Source of the DNA: Firmicutes bacterium HGW-Firmicutes-9
GTDB taxonomy: Bacteria > Bacillota > Clostridia > Christensenellales > CAG-138
DNA length: 64,000 nucleotides
Reading direction: 5' to 3'
Assembly: GCA_002841395.1 (NCBI GenBank)
Contig: PGZM01000003.1
Location: forward strand, 62,001 to 126,000
Shown here: in pieces, positions 17,671-26,492 of the stretch
Layout: the number at the start of each line of letters is the position of its first letter
Position numbering within the stretch: the first letter of the stretch is position 1
The notes under the pieces: model-generated
Databases searched by the model: none
What the model saw: only the letters and a program-made list of their open reading frames with translations
Told to the model about the DNA's origin: nothing
Made by a program: the position numbers and the translations under genes

Positions 17671-18888
17671 ATGGTCAAAAACGCGATGTTGCAGGTTTTG
17701 GCGTTGGATGATGCAAAAAGAATATTGCTGAATTTGGCGCATAAGCGCGAAATTTCGACTCAGCGGGTTCCGTTATCCGCGGTTTTGGGTCGTGTTCTGG
17801 CAAAAAACGTGTATTCGAATGAAGATTTGCCGCAGTTTCACCGCAGCGCAGTGGACGGATTTGCGGTCATGAGCCGCGATACATTTGGTTCTTCCGCCGC
17901 GCAGCCGACGCTACTTTGCCTCGCGGGCGAAGTCAAAATGGGGGAACGCGCGCGATTTTCGATCAACTCAGGTGACTGCGCGCTCGTCTGGACGGGCGGA
18001 GAATTGCCGGACGGGGCGGACGCGATGGTCATGCTGGAGGAGACGCAGGCGCTCTCCGGCGGTCTTGTCGCGATAGAGTCCGCTTCCGCGCCGGGCAGGC
18101 ACGTTGTGTTTCGCGGGGATGACGTGAAAGCGGGAGACATGATACTTTCCGCTGGCACGCGCCTCAATGCGCGCGACATCGGCTTGCTTGCGGCGCTGGG
18201 TATCATGGAGCCGGAGGTTGCGGTTCGTCCGAAGGTCGGCATTCTATCGACGGGCGACGAGCTAGTCACACCGGATCAGACACCGCAGAGCGGACAGATA
18301 CGCGACGCAAACGGTGCAATGCTCGCTTCGGCGTGTACGGAAGCGGGGGCGATGGCATCCCATCTTGGTATCGTGCCGGACGACGAAGAGAAACTCATCG
18401 CCGCCATTCGGGAAGGTGCAGCATCGTACGACTTGCTGCTCTTGAGCGGATCGAGTTCTGCCGGCGCAAAGGATGCGGCAGCGCGGTGCCTGACGGAGCT
18501 TGGGGAGGTAGCGTTCCACGGGCTTGCGCTCAAGCCGGGGAAACCTGCCTTTGCGGGAATGATCGGCGATACGCTCGTCGTAGGGTTGCCGGGACATCCG
18601 GCTGCTGCCTATCTGGTGTTTCATTCGCTCGTGTGTCCGCTAATTGCGGCAATGCTGGGCGAAAGCTTCACGCAGCGCTCGGTGACAGCAACCTTAGCGC
18701 AGGCAGCTCCCAGTAATCATGGACGGGAAGAGCTGCTTCCCGTGCGGATAGACAACGGATTTGCGGAGCCTGTTGCGCTCAAATCAGGCCTGATCTCGCC
18801 GCTGACCCGCGCGGACGGATACATCCGCATCCCGCGGGATACGGAAGGCCTCCCGAAAGGCACGCTTCAGGAAGTTATTCTATTCTGA
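17671..18888 (+). CDS. moeA: Molybdopterin molybdenumtransferase MoeA
   Basis: A 405-residue cytoplasmic enzyme that inserts molybdate into adenylylated molybdopterin, the last step of Moco synthesis. The MoeA N-terminal domains include HRSAVDGFAV. The central MogA-like domain has PKVGILSTGDELV, and LLLSGSSSAGAKD carries the pterin-binding loop. The C-terminal domain IV follows. Length is normal. An ATG at 17671 directly follows AGGAAAAGG; the internal ATG at 17686 is an alternative. It begins the molybdenum cluster and is followed by a second, fused MoeA, a pairing common in clostridia. Confidence 0.94.
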   Translation: MVKNAMLQVLALDDAKRILLNLAHKREISTQRVPLSAVLGRVLAKNVYSNEDLPQFHRSAVDGFAVMSRDTFGSSAAQPTLLCLAGEVKMGERARFSINSGDCALVWTGGELPDGADAMVMLEETQALSGGLVAIESASAPGRHVVFRGDDVKAGDMILSAGTRLNARDIGLLAALGIMEPEVAVRPKVGILSTGDELVTPDQTPQSGQIRDANGAMLASACTEAGAMASHLGIVPDDEEKLIAAIREGAASYDLLLLSGSSSAGAKDAAARCLTELGEVAFHGLALKPGKPAFAGMIGDTLVVGLPGHPAAAYLVFHSLVCPLIAAMLGESFTQRSVTATLAQAAPSNHGREELLPVRIDNGFAEPVALKSGLISPLTRADGYIRIPRDTEGLPKGTLQEVILF

Positions 18889-18974
18889 ACAAGTATTTCG
18901 ATGAAAAGTTTTCTAACTTAATATGAATCAAAACGATCGCTTTGCGATTAGTGAAAGTTACCGAGGACCGATGG

Positions 18975-20909
18975 ATGAGCAAATATGAGTACCTGAGCAA
19001 TACACAACTGCATGAAGCGCTGCGAACGTACCTTGCGTTTCTGGAAGAGCGCGGACTCACTTTCCGCACCGAGGAGATCCCTGTGACGGAAGCACTTGGC
19101 CGCATGAGCGCGCGCGCCGTGTATGCACGCCAATCCAGCCCGCACTACACCGCCTGCGCGATGGACGGCATCGCCGTCGCCGCATCCCGTACATTCGGCG
19201 CAACGGAAACCACGCCGGTCCTGCTGCGCGAGGGAGAGTTTGTCCGCGTAGACACGGGCGATCCGCTGCCGGAGAGTTGCAATGCCGTCGTGATGATGGA
19301 GGATTGTGTGGAGAGCGACGAGGGAATCACCCTCCGCGCCGCCGCCGCTCCCTGGCAGCACATCCGCCAGATCGGCGAAGACGTCTCCGCAGGTGATATG
19401 ATTCTGCCGAGCTATATTGTGATTGAACCCGCAACCATCGGCGCGCTGCTCGCGGGTGGCGTACACTCCATCGAAGCGATCGCAAAGCCGCGCGTGGGCA
19501 TCATCCCCACAGGCGATGAGATCGTTCCCGTCGGCGACAATCCGCAGGCGGGCGAGATTCCGGAGTCCAACTCCGCAATCTTCTGCGCGATGCTGCAGCG
19601 TTGGGGTGCTGCAGGCGTGGTGTATCCCGTGGTGAAGGATGATCCGGCGTTGATTCAAGCCGCGGTACAGCGCGTGACCGAGGAATGCGATCTCGTGCTG
19701 CTCTGCGCTGGCACCTCGGCGGGTCGGGACGACGGCACAGCCGCCGCCATCCGCGCGCTGGGCGAAGTCTGCGTCCACGGCATCGCCATCCGCCCGGGCA
19801 AGCCCGCCGTATTAGGCGCAGTCGGACACAAACCCGTCGTCGGTGTGCCGGGCTATCCCGTCTCCGGCATCATCGTGCTGGAGGAGCTGGTCAAGCCCGT
19901 GATCGATCGCCTGCTCAAGCGTGAGCGGGAGGTTGCGGAGAGCGTCTGTGTCAAGATGGGCAGACGATATGTTTCTTCGCTGAAATATCGCGAGTTTGTG
20001 CGCGCGACACTCGGCTTTGACAGCGAAGGCAGCCTGACTGTCGTGCCGATTCAGGCGGGCGCGGGCGTGATCACGTCCCTGACCAAAGCGGATTGCATCC
20101 TAGACGTGCCGCAGAACAGCGAAGGATTTGAGGCGGGCGAGCGCGCGCATGTGCGTCTGCTGAAGCCCATCGACCGCATCGCACGGACGGTGCGCATCCT
20201 CGGCAGCCACGATCCGTTGATCGACGAGGCCGTGGACGAACTGCGCCGCGGAGATATCCGCGCGTATGTCAGCAGCGCGCATGTCGGCAGCATGGGCGCG
20301 ATTCTCGCAATCGGGCGAGGAGAAGGCCAGCTCGGCGGCGTACATTTGCTGGACGAGAAGGATGGCAGTTACAACGTTTCCTATATAGAGCGATTCATTC
20401 CCGACGGTGGCGTGGCATTGATTGAATGCGTACGCCGTTCACAGGGGCTCATCGTTGCAAAGGGCAACCCGCTGGGCATCCGGTCGGTTGCGGATCTCGC
20501 AAAACCCGGCGTGCGGTACGCAAACCGGCAGCGGGGCGCGGGCACGCGCGTGCTGCTCGACTACCTGCTCCGTCAGGCAAACATCTCGCCAAATCAAATC
20601 GCGGGATACGACCGTGAGGAGCTGACGCATACCGCCGTCGCCGCGCAGATCGCGGCCGGCAGCGCGGACTGCGGGCTTGGCATTCTCTCCGCCGCGCGGA
20701 TGTATGACCTCGACTTTGTACCCGCCTGTGAGGAAACATATGACCTGCTCGTTGCGCTTTCCGCGATGGAGCAGCCGCAGGTGCGTGCGTTTTTACGCGT
20801 GATCGCAAGCGAACCGTTCCTGCGCAGGCTTGATGCGCTCGGCGGATATAGCTATGACAAGCCGGGTAGAATCAAGAAGATCTGGCCGGAAAAACAACAG
20901 GAGTCGTAA
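18975..20909 (+). CDS. MoeA fused to a substrate-binding-protein-like domain
   Basis: A 644-residue fusion. Residues 1-400 are MoeA-like: YTACAMDGIAV, PRVGIIPTGDEIV, and LLCAGTSAGRDDG for the pterin loop. Residues from about 420 to the end form a PBP-like domain of the type found in ModA-like and LysR effector regions (RRSQGLIVAKGNPLGIRSV and RQRGAGTRVLLDYLLRQANI). The fusion is known in clostridia and in archaea, where the added domain is thought to bind molybdate or tungstate; that role is inferred. The ATG at 18975 has GAGGA about 7 bases upstream, better than the GTG-type extension at 18942. It lies 86 bases after moeA. Confidence 0.92.
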   Translation: MSKYEYLSNTQLHEALRTYLAFLEERGLTFRTEEIPVTEALGRMSARAVYARQSSPHYTACAMDGIAVAASRTFGATETTPVLLREGEFVRVDTGDPLPESCNAVVMMEDCVESDEGITLRAAAAPWQHIRQIGEDVSAGDMILPSYIVIEPATIGALLAGGVHSIEAIAKPRVGIIPTGDEIVPVGDNPQAGEIPESNSAIFCAMLQRWGAAGVVYPVVKDDPALIQAAVQRVTEECDLVLLCAGTSAGRDDGTAAAIRALGEVCVHGIAIRPGKPAVLGAVGHKPVVGVPGYPVSGIIVLEELVKPVIDRLLKREREVAESVCVKMGRRYVSSLKYREFVRATLGFDSEGSLTVVPIQAGAGVITSLTKADCILDVPQNSEGFEAGERAHVRLLKPIDRIARTVRILGSHDPLIDEAVDELRRGDIRAYVSSAHVGSMGAILAIGRGEGQLGGVHLLDEKDGSYNVSYIERFIPDGGVALIECVRRSQGLIVAKGNPLGIRSVADLAKPGVRYANRQRGAGTRVLLDYLLRQANISPNQIAGYDREELTHTAVAAQIAAGSADCGLGILSAARMYDLDFVPACEETYDLLVALSAMEQPQVRAFLRVIASEPFLRRLDALGGYSYDKPGRIKKIWPEKQQES

Positions 20910-21021
20910 ATCATACCGCAATTCGGACAAAACGGCCGGAAACGCCCGAAACAAGGCGTTATTCTTTCGAAAATAATATATCCGCGCAAACAATCTGTAA
21001 TTGCTTGCCAAAATGAATTTG

Positions 21022-21060
21022 CCGCCGTATGATAGAACTATCCTGCGGCGGTTGTTTTAT
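21022..21060 (+). terminator. Hairpin with T-rich tail before moaC
   Basis: CCGCCG (21023-21028) and GATAG pair with CTATC and CGGCGG (21047-21052), followed by TTGTTTTATC. It could terminate the moeA transcripts or act as an attenuator in the moaC leader. The rest of the 20910-21147 gap shows no gene and no Moco motif I can recognise. Confidence 0.55.
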
Positions 21061-21147
21061 CAGAGAATATCGCTTTTTCACGCGAATTGATCGCCAAACG
21101 GCAGGGTGTTTGATCAACTCAGCAATCCGAAAGGACGGCGACGATAC

Positions 21148-21648
21148 ATGGACGAGATATTAACGCACGTTAACGAGCGCGGAGAAGCGCACATGGTTGA
21201 CGTCTCGGAAAAAGACGTGACCCACCGCGAGGCAATCGCGGAGAGCTTCGTCGTCATGAAGCCGGAGACGCTACAGCTCATCCAGAGTGGGGCTGCGGCA
21301 AAGGGAGACGTATTCGCCACTGCGCGGATTGCGGGCATTCTAGCCGCCAAGCGCACGAGTGAACTCATCCCGCTGTGCCATCCCATCGCGCTGACCTCGG
21401 TCAAGGTAGACCTCGTCGCCTGCCCGCCGGATCGCGTGCACGTTATCGCCGAGGTGCGCTGCGACGAGAAAACGGGCGTGGAGATGGAGGCGTTGACCGC
21501 GGCAAGCGTCGCTTCGCTGACCATCTACGACATGTGCAAGGCGGTTGACCGCGGCATGGAGATTGTGACTACGAGACTGCTGAAAAAAAGCGGCGGCAAG
21601 AGCGGACTATTTGAGCGCGAGGCGGGCGCATGCGAACCCATCGCCTGA
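21148..21648 (+). CDS. moaC: Cyclic pyranopterin monophosphate synthase MoaC
   Basis: A 166-residue enzyme that converts the MoaA product into cyclic pyranopterin monophosphate, completing the first stage of Moco synthesis. The N-terminus [16 protein letters not shown], the His-containing [16 protein letters not shown] and the block [20 protein letters not shown] are characteristic. The ATG at 21148 has AAAGGACGG upstream and gives the usual ~160-residue length; an upstream GTG at 21106 adds 14 residues without family support. The end overlaps the following MOSC gene by 19 bases, so the two are coupled. Confidence 0.95.
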   Translation: MDEILTHVNERGEAHMVDVSEKDVTHREAIAESFVVMKPETLQLIQSGAAAKGDVFATARIAGILAAKRTSELIPLCHPIALTSVKVDLVACPPDRVHVIAEVRCDEKTGVEMEALTAASVASLTIYDMCKAVDRGMEIVTTRLLKKSGGKSGLFEREAGACEPIA

Positions 21649-22052
21649 CGCGCGCGCCAAAAGACGCGCCGCGTGAAACCGTAAACTCGCTGCTGTTAGA
21701 CGAACGCCTCGGCGTCATCGGCGACCATAAGAGCGAAAAAGACGGATCGGTGAGCCTGCTTTCCAGAGAAGCAGAGGAACAGATTCGAGATATCAGCGGG
21801 CTTTGCACCGCGAAGTTCGCGGCAAACATCGTCACCGACGGACTCGACTTCTCGCGATTGACCGTGGGAACAAGACTCAACATTGGCGCTTGTGAACTAA
21901 CACTGACCCGCGTCGGGAAACGATGTTACGAAGACTGCGATATTGCCAAACGCGGCGAAACCTGCCCGATTCCGCAGAACTGCGCGTTTGCGCGGGTCAC
22001 ACGTGGCGGAGAGATACAGAATAACGACAAAATCACGATAGACAACTCTTGA
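21630..22052 (+). CDS. MOSC-domain protein (first)
   Basis: A 140-residue stand-alone MOSC domain, a beta-barrel fold related to the Moco sulfurase C-terminus and thought to carry sulfur or bind Moco. Visible family blocks are [41 protein letters not shown] and the cysteine-bearing [12 protein letters not shown]. The conserved Cys in GKRCYEDC is the residue usually linked to sulfur transfer. It overlaps moaC and precedes moaA by 32 bases, so it is firmly in the Moco operon. Such stand-alone MOSC proteins often sit among Moco genes; the precise reaction here is unknown. Confidence 0.88.
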   Translation: MRTHRLTRAPKDAPRETVNSLLLDERLGVIGDHKSEKDGSVSLLSREAEEQIRDISGLCTAKFAANIVTDGLDFSRLTVGTRLNIGACELTLTRVGKRCYEDCDIAKRGETCPIPQNCAFARVTRGGEIQNNDKITIDNS

Positions 22053-22084
22053 TTGCAACACATCATGGATAGAACGGAAACAGT

Positions 22085-23035
22085 ATGAACGACCGCTTTG
22101 GACGCACAATTACATACCTTCGGCTTTCGCTGACGGAACGCTGCACGCTCAAGTGCACCTATTGTCGCGCAGCGGAAGGCGACTGCCCGAAGAAAAGCGA
22201 GTTGACGCGTGAAGAACTGTTGCGAATCACGCGCGCGTTTGCAAAAATCGGCGTCAACAAGGTGCGGCTCACCGGCGGCGAACCCATGCTCCGGCGCGAT
22301 TTGCTTCCGATCATCTCCGATATCCGCGCGATTCCGCAGATTCAGGAGATCACCATGACCACCAACGGGCAGCATCTGCCGGGTATGAGCACGGCGCTGA
22401 AGGCTGCGGGGCTGGATCGCCTGAACATCAGCGTCGATTCTCTCAAGCCGGAGAAGTTTGCCAAGATCACAGGCGGCGGGTCGCTGGAGCGTGTGCTGAC
22501 GGGCATTGACGAAGCATTTGCCGCGGGATTTTCCTCGGTGAAGCTCAACGTTGTCCTCCTGCGCGGCGTGAACGACGACGAGACGGAAGATTTTATCGAG
22601 TTGACAAAGGATCGCAACATTCAGGTGCGATTCATCGAGTACATGCCGCTGGGCGATACCGACCGCGCGGAAGACCGCGTCACCGGCGCGGAGCTGCTGC
22701 AGAAGCATCCGGAGTTGGTCGAGATCGCGCCTTCCTACAAAGGCCAGCCCGCACGAGACTATCAGATGCCGGGCTATGTCGGAAAGGTCGGTTTGATCGA
22801 TCCGATGTCGCATCGCTTCTGTGCGGACTGCAACCGCGTGCGCGTGATGAGCGACGGTATGCTTCGTTCCTGCCTCGGTTGCAACGAGGAGTTTTCACTC
22901 AAGGAAGCGCTGGAGCAGCCGGACGACGACGCGCTGATCGAACAGATTCAAAAAGCGATTGCGCAAAAGCCCTCGACGCATTGTTTCGATACGGGCTTTA
23001 CCGCAGAGAAGACCATGAGCCGAATCGGCGGCTGA
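22085..23035 (+). CDS. moaA: GTP 3',8-cyclase MoaA (radical SAM)
   Basis: A 316-residue radical SAM enzyme that rearranges GTP in the first committed step of Moco synthesis. The N-terminal cluster motif CTLKCTYCRA (CX3CX2C) binds the SAM-linked 4Fe-4S cluster, and TGGEPMLRRDLL follows. The C-terminal cluster motif is CADCNRVRV..RSCLGC (CX2CX13C) and binds the GTP-side cluster. The last residues RIGG keep the C-terminal Gly-Gly needed for activity. Oxygen-sensitive clusters fit an anaerobe. It lies between two MOSC genes on the same strand. Confidence 0.96.
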   Translation: MNDRFGRTITYLRLSLTERCTLKCTYCRAAEGDCPKKSELTREELLRITRAFAKIGVNKVRLTGGEPMLRRDLLPIISDIRAIPQIQEITMTTNGQHLPGMSTALKAAGLDRLNISVDSLKPEKFAKITGGGSLERVLTGIDEAFAAGFSSVKLNVVLLRGVNDDETEDFIELTKDRNIQVRFIEYMPLGDTDRAEDRVTGAELLQKHPELVEIAPSYKGQPARDYQMPGYVGKVGLIDPMSHRFCADCNRVRVMSDGMLRSCLGCNEEFSLKEALEQPDDDALIEQIQKAIAQKPSTHCFDTGFTAEKTMSRIGG

Positions 23036-23096
23036 AGATGAAAAAAATACCACTCATGGTAGACAAACAATATTAAGATTACAGCAGGAGAAACAA

Positions 23097-23531
23097 GTGG
23101 CGAATATCACATCCATCAACATCAGCCCCAAGAAGGGCACGTTCAAGCAGCCCATAGAGCGCGCGGAACTGCGGATCGACCACGGAATCGTAGGTGATGC
23201 GCACGCGGGCAACTGGCACAGGCAGATCAGCCTGCTCGCGCAGGAGAGCATCGATAAGATGACCGCGCTGGGACTGAGCGACCTCACACCCGGTAAATTT
23301 GCAGAGAATATTACCACGCAGGGTATAAGTCTTTATACTTTGCCGGTGGGCACGATCCTGCGCCTCGGCAGCTGCCGCGTAGAAGTAACGCAGATCGGCA
23401 AGGAGTGCCACCAGCATTGCGAGATCTACAAAAAGGTCGGCCAGTGTATCATGCCGCACGAGGGGATTTTCGTGCGCGTGCTTACGCCGGGCAAGATCGC
23501 CGTTGGCGATGAAGTGGCGGTTGAGGCGTAA
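23097..23531 (+). CDS. MOSC-domain protein (second)
   Basis: A 144-residue MOSC domain paralogous to the one at 21630. Family blocks: IDHGIVGDAHAGNWHRQISL, FAENITTQGISLYTLPVGTIL and the Cys block IGKECHQHCEIYKKVGQC. The start is GTG, preceded by AGGAG. The two copies differ clearly in sequence and in the residues around the conserved Cys (CYEDC versus CHQHC), so they probably do not have identical jobs. A clear terminator follows, closing the moaC-MOSC-moaA-MOSC operon. Confidence 0.88.
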   Translation: MANITSINISPKKGTFKQPIERAELRIDHGIVGDAHAGNWHRQISLLAQESIDKMTALGLSDLTPGKFAENITTQGISLYTLPVGTILRLGSCRVEVTQIGKECHQHCEIYKKVGQCIMPHEGIFVRVLTPGKIAVGDEVAVEA

Positions 23532-23546
23532 TCGCTTTGTGTTTCT

Positions 23547-23568
23547 GCGGGCGAAGCCCGCTTTTTTT
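23547..23568 (+). terminator. Terminator of the moaC-moaA operon
   Basis: GCGGGC-GAA-GCCCGC followed by seven T residues is a textbook intrinsic terminator. Confidence 0.9.
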
Positions 23569-23639
23569 CATCTAAAATAATCAAATTTGAAAGATCGGAG
23601 GATGTACCAGACTTTTTTGAAAATTGATTCGTCAAAGCG

Positions 23640-23674
23640 TTGTTTTTTCAAAAAAATAATGGTATGATTCGCGT
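23640..23674 (+). promoter_or_regulatory. Promoter placed for a leaderless transcript
   Basis: TTGTTT (23640-23645), a 17-base spacer and TATGAT (23663-23668). The expected start site, about 7 bases past the -10 box, coincides with the ATG at 23675, and no ribosome site is visible. Confidence 0.6.
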
Positions 23675-24700
23675 ATGAAGCTCATCGATACAAAAGATGC
23701 CGTAGGTCACGTTCTTTGCCATGACCTGACGCGCATCGTCCCCGGCGAAAGCAAGGACGCGCAGTTCCGCAAAGGGCATGTCGTCACAGAAGAAGACATC
23801 CCGATGCTGCTTTCGATGGGAAAAGATCACCTTTACGTTTGGGAAGTGGACGAAAACACGCTCCACGAAAACGAGGCTGCGGACATTCTCGCCGGCCTTT
23901 GCGAAAGCGCGCATATGCGCCGCGGAGACGTAAAGGAAGGCAAAATCGAGCTGTTTGCCACGGAAGACGGCGTGTTTACGGTAGATGTTCCGCGTCTGGA
24001 CGCGCTCAACGACCTGCCGGATATCATGGTTGCCACGCGCCACACCAACAGCGCGGTCAAAGCGGGGGACAAGCTCGGCGGCACACGGATCATTCCGCTG
24101 TTGATCGACCGCAAGCACATGGAAGAAGCGCAGGCGCTTGTCGGCCCGGAACCGCTCATGAAGCTCACACCCTTCCGCAAAGGCATCAAAGCCGGCATCG
24201 TCGTCACCGGAAACGAAGTGTTCCACGGACGCATTACGGATAAATTCACACCCGTCGTAGAGCGGAAGCTCGCCGCGTTCGGCGTGCCGCTGACCGAACG
24301 GCGCACAAGCGACGACAACCCGGAGCACATCGTCGCCGCGATCAACGAAGTGCGCGCCGCGGGCGTGGACATTGTTCTCTGCACGGGCGGCATGAGCGTC
24401 GATCCCGACGACCGCACGCCCGCCGCAATTCGCGACAGCGGCGCGCAGATCATCACCTACGGCGCGCCTGTGCTGCCGGGCGCTATGTTTCTGCTCGGTT
24501 ATTACGAAGACGGCACACCCGTGATGGGGCTGCCTGGCTGCGTGATGTATTCGCGCGCTTCGATCTTTGATATTGTGCTGCCGCGCGTGATCACCGGGAT
24601 GCGCATTTCGCGCCGCGATTTGACGCGCCTCGGCAACGGCGGGCTCTGTTTGCAGTGCGACGTATGCACCTATCCTAACTGCGGATTCGGCAAGGAGTAA
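23675..24700 (+). CDS. MoeA/CinA-type molybdopterin-binding protein with C-terminal Cys cluster
   Basis: A 341-residue protein with a molybdopterin-binding (MoCF) domain at about residues 170-320: KAGIVVTGNEVFHGRI corresponds to the TGDE loop, and DIVLCTGGMSVDPDDRTP to the SGG loop. The N-terminal 170 residues keep the HVLCHDLT..FRKGHVV arrangement of MoeA domains but are shortened. The tail is CLQCDVCTYPNCGFGK, four cysteines that could bind metal. It resembles predicted molybdopterin-binding proteins near xanthine dehydrogenase-type genes; function is inferred only. No ribosome site precedes the ATG and the promoter suggests a leaderless message. It lies 106 bases before modA. Confidence 0.85.
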   Translation: MKLIDTKDAVGHVLCHDLTRIVPGESKDAQFRKGHVVTEEDIPMLLSMGKDHLYVWEVDENTLHENEAADILAGLCESAHMRRGDVKEGKIELFATEDGVFTVDVPRLDALNDLPDIMVATRHTNSAVKAGDKLGGTRIIPLLIDRKHMEEAQALVGPEPLMKLTPFRKGIKAGIVVTGNEVFHGRITDKFTPVVERKLAAFGVPLTERRTSDDNPEHIVAAINEVRAAGVDIVLCTGGMSVDPDDRTPAAIRDSGAQIITYGAPVLPGAMFLLGYYEDGTPVMGLPGCVMYSRASIFDIVLPRVITGMRISRRDLTRLGNGGLCLQCDVCTYPNCGFGKE

Positions 24701-24806
24701 CGATTTTTCACCGTTTCTCGTGTCAATTCGCCTGCTATCGTGGATTTCGCGGGTGTCCGGCCGGCCTCGCGTGCCAAATAAAAGAAACAATAGAGGAAAT
24801 TGACAT

Positions 24807-25715
24807 ATGAAGAAATGGATTGCCCTGTTTTGTGCCGTTTTGATGACGGCAACGCTTGGCGCATGCGCGGCACCTGCCGCGCCGGGCGTCACCGAAGTTC
24901 CTGTTGAAACGGCAACCGCAACCGAAGCGCCTGCTGCTGCGGAACCCACAGTGGCTCCTCTGGAAGCGGCGGAAGTGCAGTTGTTCATCGCGGCAAGCCT
25001 TGAAGGCGCATTTCAGGAGATCATCCCGCTCTACAACGCGAGCCAGCCGAACGTGACGATCACCTACAACGCGGACAGCTCCGGAACCCTGCTGACGCAG
25101 GTACAGGAAGGCTTTGCCTGCGACGTCTTCTTCTCCGCCTCGACGAGTCAGGTCAAGACGCTGGAGGCGGAAGGCTACATGATCGCGGGTTCGCGCGTGG
25201 ATCTTTTAGCCAACAAGCTCGCGCTGATCACCCTCAAGGGCAGCGGAACGGCGGTCACAGGATATGCTGACCTCGCGAACGCAAAGAGCATCGCGCTGGC
25301 AGACGGCAGCGTCCCCGCGGGCAAATACACCCGGCAGCTGCTGATCAACCTCGGCGTGCTCGACGGAACCAAAGAAGCCAAGGAATATACCACGGCGGAA
25401 GTTGCGGCGGTGCTCGGCGGCGTTGAAATCAACGAGTGCAGCAACGTGAGCAAGGTGAAAGAGGCGGTCAAAGAGGGCGCAAACGAGGTCGGATCCGTGT
25501 ATTATTCGGACGCCTACTCCGTCAAGGACGATGTGGACATCATCGAGGTTGCGGATTCCGCGCTCACGGGCGATATTCTCTATCCTGTCTGCCGCTTGAA
25601 CAATCCGGAAGCCACGGCGGCACAGTCTGCAGCCGCAGACGACTTCCTCGCGTTCCTTCAGACGGACGCGGCGAAAGCCATCTTCGAAAAATACATGTTC
25701 ATCATCAACCAATAA
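24807..25715 (+). CDS. modA: Molybdate ABC transporter substrate-binding lipoprotein
   Basis: A 302-residue extracellular molybdate or tungstate binder. The lipobox LGAC places the lipid on Cys20, and a Thr/Pro/Ala-rich spacer runs to about residue 50. The binding-domain blocks are VQLFIAASLEGAFQEIIPLY, TYNADSSGTLLTQVQEG and CDVFFSAST, whose Ser and Ala positions contact the oxyanion in ModA. ATG follows AGAGGAAA. The permease and ATPase genes follow directly. Specificity for molybdate over tungstate or sulfate is supported by the surrounding Moco genes, not by a residue I can single out. Confidence 0.94.
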   Translation: MKKWIALFCAVLMTATLGACAAPAAPGVTEVPVETATATEAPAAAEPTVAPLEAAEVQLFIAASLEGAFQEIIPLYNASQPNVTITYNADSSGTLLTQVQEGFACDVFFSASTSQVKTLEAEGYMIAGSRVDLLANKLALITLKGSGTAVTGYADLANAKSIALADGSVPAGKYTRQLLINLGVLDGTKEAKEYTTAEVAAVLGGVEINECSNVSKVKEAVKEGANEVGSVYYSDAYSVKDDVDIIEVADSALTGDILYPVCRLNNPEATAAQSAAADDFLAFLQTDAAKAIFEKYMFIINQ

Positions 25716-25752
25716 CCCCGAAAGACAAAATTCAGCCGAAAGGAGGCAGATC

Positions 25753-26457
25753 ATGCAGGAGATTTGGGACATTCTCAAAAACCTCGATTACAGCCCGCTC
25801 TGGATTTCACTCAAGACAGGCCTGGTCGCAACCGTGATCTGCTTCTTTCTCGGCATCTGGACCGCGCGGAGCGTGATGCGCATGGGCAAGCGTGCAAAGG
25901 CGTTTGTCGATGGTCTGTTGACGCTCCCGATGGTGCTGCCGCCGACGGTTGCAGGATTTTTCCTGCTGTTGATCTTCAGCCTGCGCCGCCCGATCGGCTC
26001 GTTTTTGTATGATGAGCTCTCCATCAAGGTGGTGCAAACGTGGCTAGGCTGCGTGCTTGCGGCGGGGGTGATCTCGTTTCCGCTGATGTATCGAAACGCG
26101 AGAGCCGCGTTTGAGCAGGTGGATATCGAGCTGATCTACGCAGGGCGCACACTGGGCATGAGCGAACGAGCGATCTTCTGGCGCGTGGTGCTGCCCTCCG
26201 CGGGACCCGGCGTGGTCAGCGGAACGATATTGACGTTTGCGCGCGCGCTCGGCGAATATGGCGCGACCAGCATGCTCGCGGGAAACATCGCGGGCAAGAC
26301 GGGCACGATCAGCCAGCGCATCGCGATGGTGATTCAAAACGGCGACTACCAGACCGCAGGTCTTTGGGTCGCGATCATACTGTTGATCTCGTTTGGCATC
26401 GTCGTGGTGATGAATATCTTCGCCGACTCTAAATTAAGAAACGTCAAAAAATGGTAA
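25753..26457 (+). CDS. modB: Molybdate ABC transporter permease
   Basis: A 234-residue inner-membrane permease with about five to six hydrophobic segments, normal for ModB. The ATPase-contact loop appears as RTLGMSERAIFWRVVLPSAG, followed by GTILTFARALGEYGATSMLA, both typical of ModB and CysT/W. AAAGGAGG lies just upstream of the ATG. It begins 37 bases after modA and is followed by modC, forming a full importer. Confidence 0.95.
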   Translation: MQEIWDILKNLDYSPLWISLKTGLVATVICFFLGIWTARSVMRMGKRAKAFVDGLLTLPMVLPPTVAGFFLLLIFSLRRPIGSFLYDELSIKVVQTWLGCVLAAGVISFPLMYRNARAAFEQVDIELIYAGRTLGMSERAIFWRVVLPSAGPGVVSGTILTFARALGEYGATSMLAGNIAGKTGTISQRIAMVIQNGDYQTAGLWVAIILLISFGIVVVMNIFADSKLRNVKKW

Positions 26458-26492
26458 TCACAATAAATTTTCGAATTTGATCCGAGGTGCCG

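Noticed and set aside
20910-21147. Moco riboswitch before moaC
   Set aside because: I could not match the known conserved core; only a terminator-like hairpin is clear. A covariance search would decide.
23648-24988. Minus-strand ORF of 446 codons over the MoeA-like gene and modA
   Set aside because: Antisense to two well-supported genes.
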